This document shows positions 6,443 to 9,381 of a stretch of 9,381 nt of DNA, piece by piece. The notes beneath the pieces are model-generated. The model did no database searches, was not told where the DNA came from, and was given only the letters and a program-made list of their open reading frames with translations. The stretch is from an uncultured Micavibrio sp. (GTDB lineage Bacteria > Pseudomonadota > Alphaproteobacteria > Micavibrionales > UBA1664). The position numbers and the translations under genes were made by a program. The DNA is taken from assembly GCA_937896295.1 (NCBI GenBank), contig CALBME010000061.1:1-9381 (forward strand). Reading direction: 5' to 3'. Position 1 is the stretch's first letter. The number at the start of each line of letters is the position of its first letter.

Positions 6443-7261
6443 TCAGTGTGGTCTGGCAGGATCGGGTAAGGATATTTCACTGCCGCCCAGCGCGTCCGCC
6501 AGCCGGTTTTGTGCAGATCCCGGGCGCAATGGTTTCTGTTGTGCGTCGGACGGTCCCCAGCCGATCGCGTAGATGACCTCGAAACTGGCGCGCAGCAGCC
6601 CGTCTTCGCCGTGCGTGCTGCGATAGGTGTCTTCCACGCGCTGCCAGAAATTCCTGCCGGCGAAGGTTTTTGTTCGCTCCGCAAGGCTCAGGCCTTCGCC
6701 CGCGTTTTTAATATCGCGCAGCAACGTCCGCAGTGCGCGGTAGTGAATCGTTTTCAGTTCGCAGTCGACGACAGGCAGCGCAAAACCCGCCCGCTGCATC
6801 AGTCCGGCAAAGGTCTGCAGATCCACCATCGGGTGAATACGTGCCGCGATGCCGCCGCGTGACGGCGTGCGCATCAGCACATCACGCAGTTCGAACAGTG
6901 TTTCGCCGCCGGGCAGGGCGCACAGGAACAGGCCATCGGGCTTTAAGGCGCGCCGCATCTGGATCAGCACGCCGGGCAGGTCGTTCACGACGTTCAGCGT
7001 GCCGTTCACGATGATCAGGTCCAGGGATTCGGGGCTGAACGGAAACTGTTCAATCGCACCCTCCACCGGAAAGCTCCGTATATCGAGACTGCCGATCTGC
7101 TTTATGGCCTGCAGGGCGTCGATATTGCCCCCGCCGATCCACAGGGTTTTCTCAAAGCCGGGCCGGGCAACGTCGCGGACGCGTTCGATCAGCGCTGCGG
7201 CTGTCGCATCGGCAAAAGCGGTATCGCGGATGATACGGGCACGGCGGGCAAAGACATGCAT
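6443..7261 (-). CDS. NDUFAF5/BioC-like SAM-dependent methyltransferase-fold protein
   Basis: 272-residue class I methyltransferase-fold protein resembling the alphaproteobacterial relatives of mitochondrial NDUFAF5, a complex I assembly factor that hydroxylates an arginine of NDUFS7. Family landmarks, numbered from the upstream GTG: N-terminal HVFARRARIIRD (3-14), NDLPGVLIQMRRALKPDGLF (94-113), PGGETLFELRDVL (118-130), MQRAGFALPVVDCE (156-169), and the C-terminal block FEVIYAIGWGPSDAQQKPL (228-246). The SAM-binding motif I, normally like DLGxGxG, reads LWIGGGNID (41-49), and the common LHWVND is LNVVND here, so ligand use may differ. A GTG at 7264 is one codon upstream of the chosen ATG; neither has a clear ribosome site. 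It lies 61 bases after tRNA-Arg on the same strand with no terminator between. A methyltransferase of biotin synthesis (BioC) is less likely, given the C-terminal block. Confidence 0.85.
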   Translation of the reverse strand: MHVFARRARIIRDTAFADATAAALIERVRDVARPGFEKTLWIGGGNIDALQAIKQIGSLDIRSFPVEGAIEQFPFSPESLDLIIVNGTLNVVNDLPGVLIQMRRALKPDGLFLCALPGGETLFELRDVLMRTPSRGGIAARIHPMVDLQTFAGLMQRAGFALPVVDCELKTIHYRALRTLLRDIKNAGEGLSLAERTKTFAGRNFWQRVEDTYRSTHGEDGLLRASFEVIYAIGWGPSDAQQKPLRPGSAQNRLADALGGSEISLPDPARPH

Positions 7262-7322
7262 CACAGCTATCTAGGACAGTTTTGCCGCCAAGTCATTGAT
7301 ATTGAGAATATTAAGGGGGAAA

Positions 7323-7399
7323 TGGCGGACCCGTGAGAATTCGAATCTCAAACCTTCTGATCCGTAGTCAGATGCTCTATCCAGTTGAGCTACGGGTCC
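7323..7399 (-). tRNA. tRNA-Arg (anticodon ACG)
   Basis: A 77-base cloverleaf with encoded CCA. Acceptor GGACCCG pairs perfectly with CGGGTCC, and the discriminator is G. The D arm is GCTC...GAGC, the anticodon stem TCTGA/TCAGA encloses loop CTACGGA with anticodon ACG, and the T arm GAGAT-TCGAATT-CTC is intact. Expected to read CGU, CGC and CGA after A34 is deaminated to inosine by TadA. Confidence 0.97.
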
Positions 7400-7416
7400 G
7401 CATTTGAAGTGGCCGG

Positions 7417-7446
7417 ACCATAACCCGGTCTCCGGGAAGGTTTCAA
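7417..7446 (-). promoter_or_regulatory. probable promoter of tRNA-Arg
   Basis: Minus strand -35 TTGAAA (7441-7446), an 18-base spacer, then -10 TATGGT (7417-7422). A G+C-rich stretch CCGGCC follows directly, as is usual at growth-controlled stable-RNA promoters. The -10 ends 17 bases before the mature tRNA, leaving a short leader. Judged by eye. Confidence 0.45.
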
Positions 7447-7497
7447 GTTCTTTTTGTCTTTTCTGTGGGTTGTAGCTTTTTGCCTTGTAACGGCCTG

Positions 7498-7525
7498 TTG
7501 TTCTTGACGAACGGGCCGGTATAAT
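7498..7525 (+). promoter_or_regulatory. possible promoter of the 452-residue envelope gene
   Basis: A perfect -10 TATAAT (7520-7525) has a weak -35 TTGTTC (7498-7503) 16 bases upstream. A second combination, TTGACG (7504-7509) with TATAAG (7530-7535), has a 20-base spacer and is less likely. Either leaves a leader of roughly 50-65 bases before the ATG at 7594. An imperfect inverted repeat (7491-7518) covers this -35 region. Confidence 0.4.
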
Positions 7526-7593
7526 GACCTATAAGTGCCGGATTCGCGGGTTACGAAAATAACGCCTGCGCTCGAGGGAATGGACCGAAGACA

Positions 7594-8952
7594 ATGAATA
7601 ATTCCAAATGGCTGATGGGTGTATCCGTGCTGGCGTTGACGCTGGCTTTTTCGCTGCCGGCCGCCATGGCAGCCACCAAGAGCACCCAGGCCGCCTCAGG
7701 CGTCGCCGCGGAAGCGGGCGCGGCTGATGACGTCCCCACGCTGATCGTAACCAACAAGCCCATGTCCGCCGTACTGCCGGGCGGGGGTGGCCGCGGTGTG
7801 TCCACCGACGACCTCGACAACGGCACGCTGGACGCATTGGACGTCAAGGGCGCCAAACCGCTTTCGCCGCCTGTTCCGGGCCTGGCTTCGACCTCCAGCA
7901 CCGGTGTCTATAAAGGCATGATGACCGAAGCGCCGAGCATCGGCGCCGACGCGGTCTTGAGCAAAGACTATTTCGCCCCGGCCAACACCATGGCCGCCCA
8001 GAAAATCGACCAGCTGCGCGAAGAAATGTTCACGCTGCAATCGCGCGTGTCCGAACTGTCCGAACGCCTTTCCGGCATTCAGCAGGTGGGTCAGGAACTG
8101 TCCGCCAATTATTATGCATCCGTCGCCACCATCAATACGCAGCTGCAATCGGGCACGACCCCGGGCAACCCGCGCCTGATGGAACGCCTGACCGCAGCCC
8201 AGGATGCGCTTGAAACCCTGTCCGGCAACGTCTCCGACATGAACGCGATGGCGCTTCAGATTTCCGATGCGGCCTCGATGGCTAGCTACCTGCAGGAAGC
8301 CACCCGCGCGGCCTACGGCCTGACCGGCTCGGTGGAGGAAGATCACTCCCGTCTTGCCCAGCTCGAGGATTCGATCGCCAACACTTCGACCCTGATCGAA
8401 CGCCTGCTGAACAACGTCAACGACGACATCACCCGCAACGCGGCTTATCTGAACACCGAACGCTCTAACCTGCGCACACTGGCGCTGGCCGTTGCCAACG
8501 GCGACCTGTACGGCCGTTCGCTTGCCAACCGTCCGTTCCTGTCCGTCGAACAGTCGCGCGTGGCCGCCGACATGGCAGCCGCCAATCCGGGTCTCGGCGG
8601 TGCGCAGCCCGCGTCGCTCACGTCCGGCGGCATAAAAGGCGCACTTTCAAGCCCGCGTCCGCTGGTCGTCGTGCGCTTCGACAAACCCGATGTGAATTAC
8701 CAGCAGGCTGTATACCAGTCTGTATCCGATGCGCTGGAAAAATATCCCAACGCACGTTTTGAACTCGTGGCGGTTGCTCCCGGCTCCGGTAACCCGGCCC
8801 GCAAGGCGATCGAAGCCACGCGTTCACGCCGCAACGCTGAAAAAGTGCTGCGCACCCTGACCGAAATGGGTCTGGCCGCCGACCGTATTGATCTGTCGGC
8901 AATGACGAACGAAAACAGTCAGACGAACGAAGTACAGCTCTATATCCGATAA
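7594..8952 (+). CDS. secreted coiled-coil envelope protein with OmpA-like C-terminal domain
   Basis: 452 residues. A classic Sec signal peptide covers residues 1-26, with cleavage after AAMA. A low-complexity Gly/Ala/Ser/Pro linker follows (27-130), then a mostly helical, coiled-coil-prone middle (about 132-300; for example KIDQLREEMFTLQSRVSELSE at 137-157 without its last residue). A second Ala/Gly linker leads to a compact beta-alpha-beta domain (about 356-452) that begins PLVVVRFDKPDVNY and ends NEVQLYIR. That domain resembles OmpA/MotB C-terminal domains: the ATRSRRNAEKVL helix matches their LSxxRAxxV element, but the usual TD...G stretch is VAPGSG. The product is expected in the periplasm, possibly bridging to peptidoglycan. 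There is no lipobox. The Shine-Dalgarno is weak, with GAGGGA 14 bases upstream. It abuts the next gene (TAAATG), suggesting coupling to an ornithine-lipid acyltransferase. No characterised family is recognised; peptidoglycan binding is inference. Confidence 0.85.
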   Translation: MNNSKWLMGVSVLALTLAFSLPAAMAATKSTQAASGVAAEAGAADDVPTLIVTNKPMSAVLPGGGGRGVSTDDLDNGTLDALDVKGAKPLSPPVPGLASTSSTGVYKGMMTEAPSIGADAVLSKDYFAPANTMAAQKIDQLREEMFTLQSRVSELSERLSGIQQVGQELSANYYASVATINTQLQSGTTPGNPRLMERLTAAQDALETLSGNVSDMNAMALQISDAASMASYLQEATRAAYGLTGSVEEDHSRLAQLEDSIANTSTLIERLLNNVNDDITRNAAYLNTERSNLRTLALAVANGDLYGRSLANRPFLSVEQSRVAADMAAANPGLGGAQPASLTSGGIKGALSSPRPLVVVRFDKPDVNYQQAVYQSVSDALEKYPNARFELVAVAPGSGNPARKAIEATRSRRNAEKVLRTLTEMGLAADRIDLSAMTNENSQTNEVQLYIR

Positions 8953-9381
8953 ATGAAAAACGCGACCGTCCTTAAGCCCGAAGATTTTTCTCTCGCGGCG
9001 GAAGGCGTTTCGATGGGTCCTCTCGCGGTACGCCTTGCGCGTAAACCCGGCGAGATCGAGGCATCCGAGCGCCTGCGCTACGATATTTTTTACAAAGAAT
9101 ATGGCGCCATTCCTGTCGGTGACATGGAAGTCACCGAGCGCGACCACGACGAATTCGATGACATCGCCGACCATCTGGTCGTGATCGACCGCCGTATCGA
9201 TACCATCCCCGAACGCATCGTCGGCACCTATCGCCTGATCCGCAAGGAGCCAGCCGATTCCGTTGGCGGTTTCTACACCAGCAACGAATACGACATCAGC
9301 GCCCTGCAATCCTGTGGCATGAGCATTCTGGAACTGGGGCGCTCCTGCGTTCTGCCGGATTACCGCACACGGCCCGTGTTG
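8953..9381 (+). CDS. olsB: OlsB-type ornithine-lipid N-acyltransferase (GNAT fold; 3' end outside window)
   Basis: Family member of the acyltransferases that join a 3-hydroxyacyl group from acyl carrier protein to the alpha-amino group of ornithine, making lyso-ornithine lipid at the cytoplasmic face of the inner membrane. 143 codons are visible before the window ends; relatives have roughly 250-300. Family landmarks: VRLARKPGEIEASERLRYDI (26-45), FYKEYGA (46-52), DHDEFDDIADHLVVID (64-79), IVGTYRLIR (89-97), GGFYTSNEYDIS (105-116) and ELGRSCVLPDYRTRPV (127-142), closely like Sinorhizobium OlsB. The ATG follows the preceding stop without a gap, which fixes the start and points to co-translation with the envelope protein. 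A PlsC/OlsA-type O-acyltransferase downstream would complete the pathway, but that region is not visible. Some relatives are annotated only as GNAT or hemolysin-like proteins, so the substrate is not proven. Confidence 0.88.
   Translation, partial: MKNATVLKPEDFSLAAEGVSMGPLAVRLARKPGEIEASERLRYDIFYKEYGAIPVGDMEVTERDHDEFDDIADHLVVIDRRIDTIPERIVGTYRLIRKEPADSVGGFYTSNEYDISALQSCGMSILELGRSCVLPDYRTRPVL

Noticed and set aside
7424..7436. CCCGG-TCT-CCGGG hairpin considered as a terminator
   Set aside because: No T-run directly follows on either strand, and it falls in the spacer of the tRNA-Arg promoter; no gene ends next to it.
7580..7597. Five-codon leader ORF whose TGA overlaps the ATG of the envelope gene
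   Set aside because: GAGGGA touches its ATG with no spacer, so initiation is unlikely; probably chance.
8824..9309. 161-codon minus-strand open frame
   Set aside because: Runs across the end of the envelope gene and the start of olsB, both strongly supported on the plus strand.
1..9381. CRISPR array, insertion sequence, attachment site or prophage remnant
   Set aside because: No spaced direct repeats, transposase or integrase motifs were seen, and neither tRNA gene is followed by a duplicated tRNA 3' end within the window.

Overview
The window looks like the chromosome of a Gram-negative alphaproteobacterium of moderately high G+C. The grounds are a methyltransferase of the alphaproteobacterial/mitochondrial NDUFAF5 type, an OlsB-type ornithine-lipid acyltransferase, inner-membrane plus periplasmic efflux parts that need an outer-membrane TolC partner, and two CCA-encoding tRNA genes. 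The species cannot be named from sequence alone. No insertion sequence, prophage, integrase or CRISPR array is visible, and no gene-free stretch reaches 300 bases.

Positions 1-5873 (all minus strand) form an efflux locus. In transcription order it reads macA, a 90-base gap with a promoter and operator, a MarR-family regulator, emrA, emrB, then macB, which runs off the left edge. The last four genes are packed without gaps: TAAATG, one base between emrA and emrB, and an ATGA overlap into macB. They should form one transcript repressed by the MarR protein at a palindrome overlapping its own -10 box. The marR-emrA-emrB order is that of the classical emrRAB operon. Here it sits between the two halves of a MacAB pump, so a DHA2/EmrAB pump and a MacAB ABC pump are interleaved in one locus.

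Positions 5874-6442 hold small features. tRNA-Ile2 (CAU) is followed on the same strand by a 42-codon membrane ORF with a strong Shine-Dalgarno, lying ahead of macA. On the plus strand an exact sigma-54 consensus promoter precedes a 56-codon single-span membrane protein of unknown family.

Positions 6443-7399 (minus strand) carry a BioC/NDUFAF5-like SAM methyltransferase with altered motifs, preceded by tRNA-Arg (ACG), which has its own plausible promoter.

Positions 7400-9381 (plus strand) carry a divergent envelope unit: a secreted 452-residue coiled-coil protein with an OmpA-like C-terminal fold, directly abutting (TAAATG) an OlsB-type ornithine-lipid N-acyltransferase cut by the right edge. 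The most original leads are the sigma-54 micro-gene, the tRNA-linked small membrane ORF, the interleaved pumps with their operator, and the pairing of an envelope coiled-coil protein with a membrane-lipid acyltransferase.
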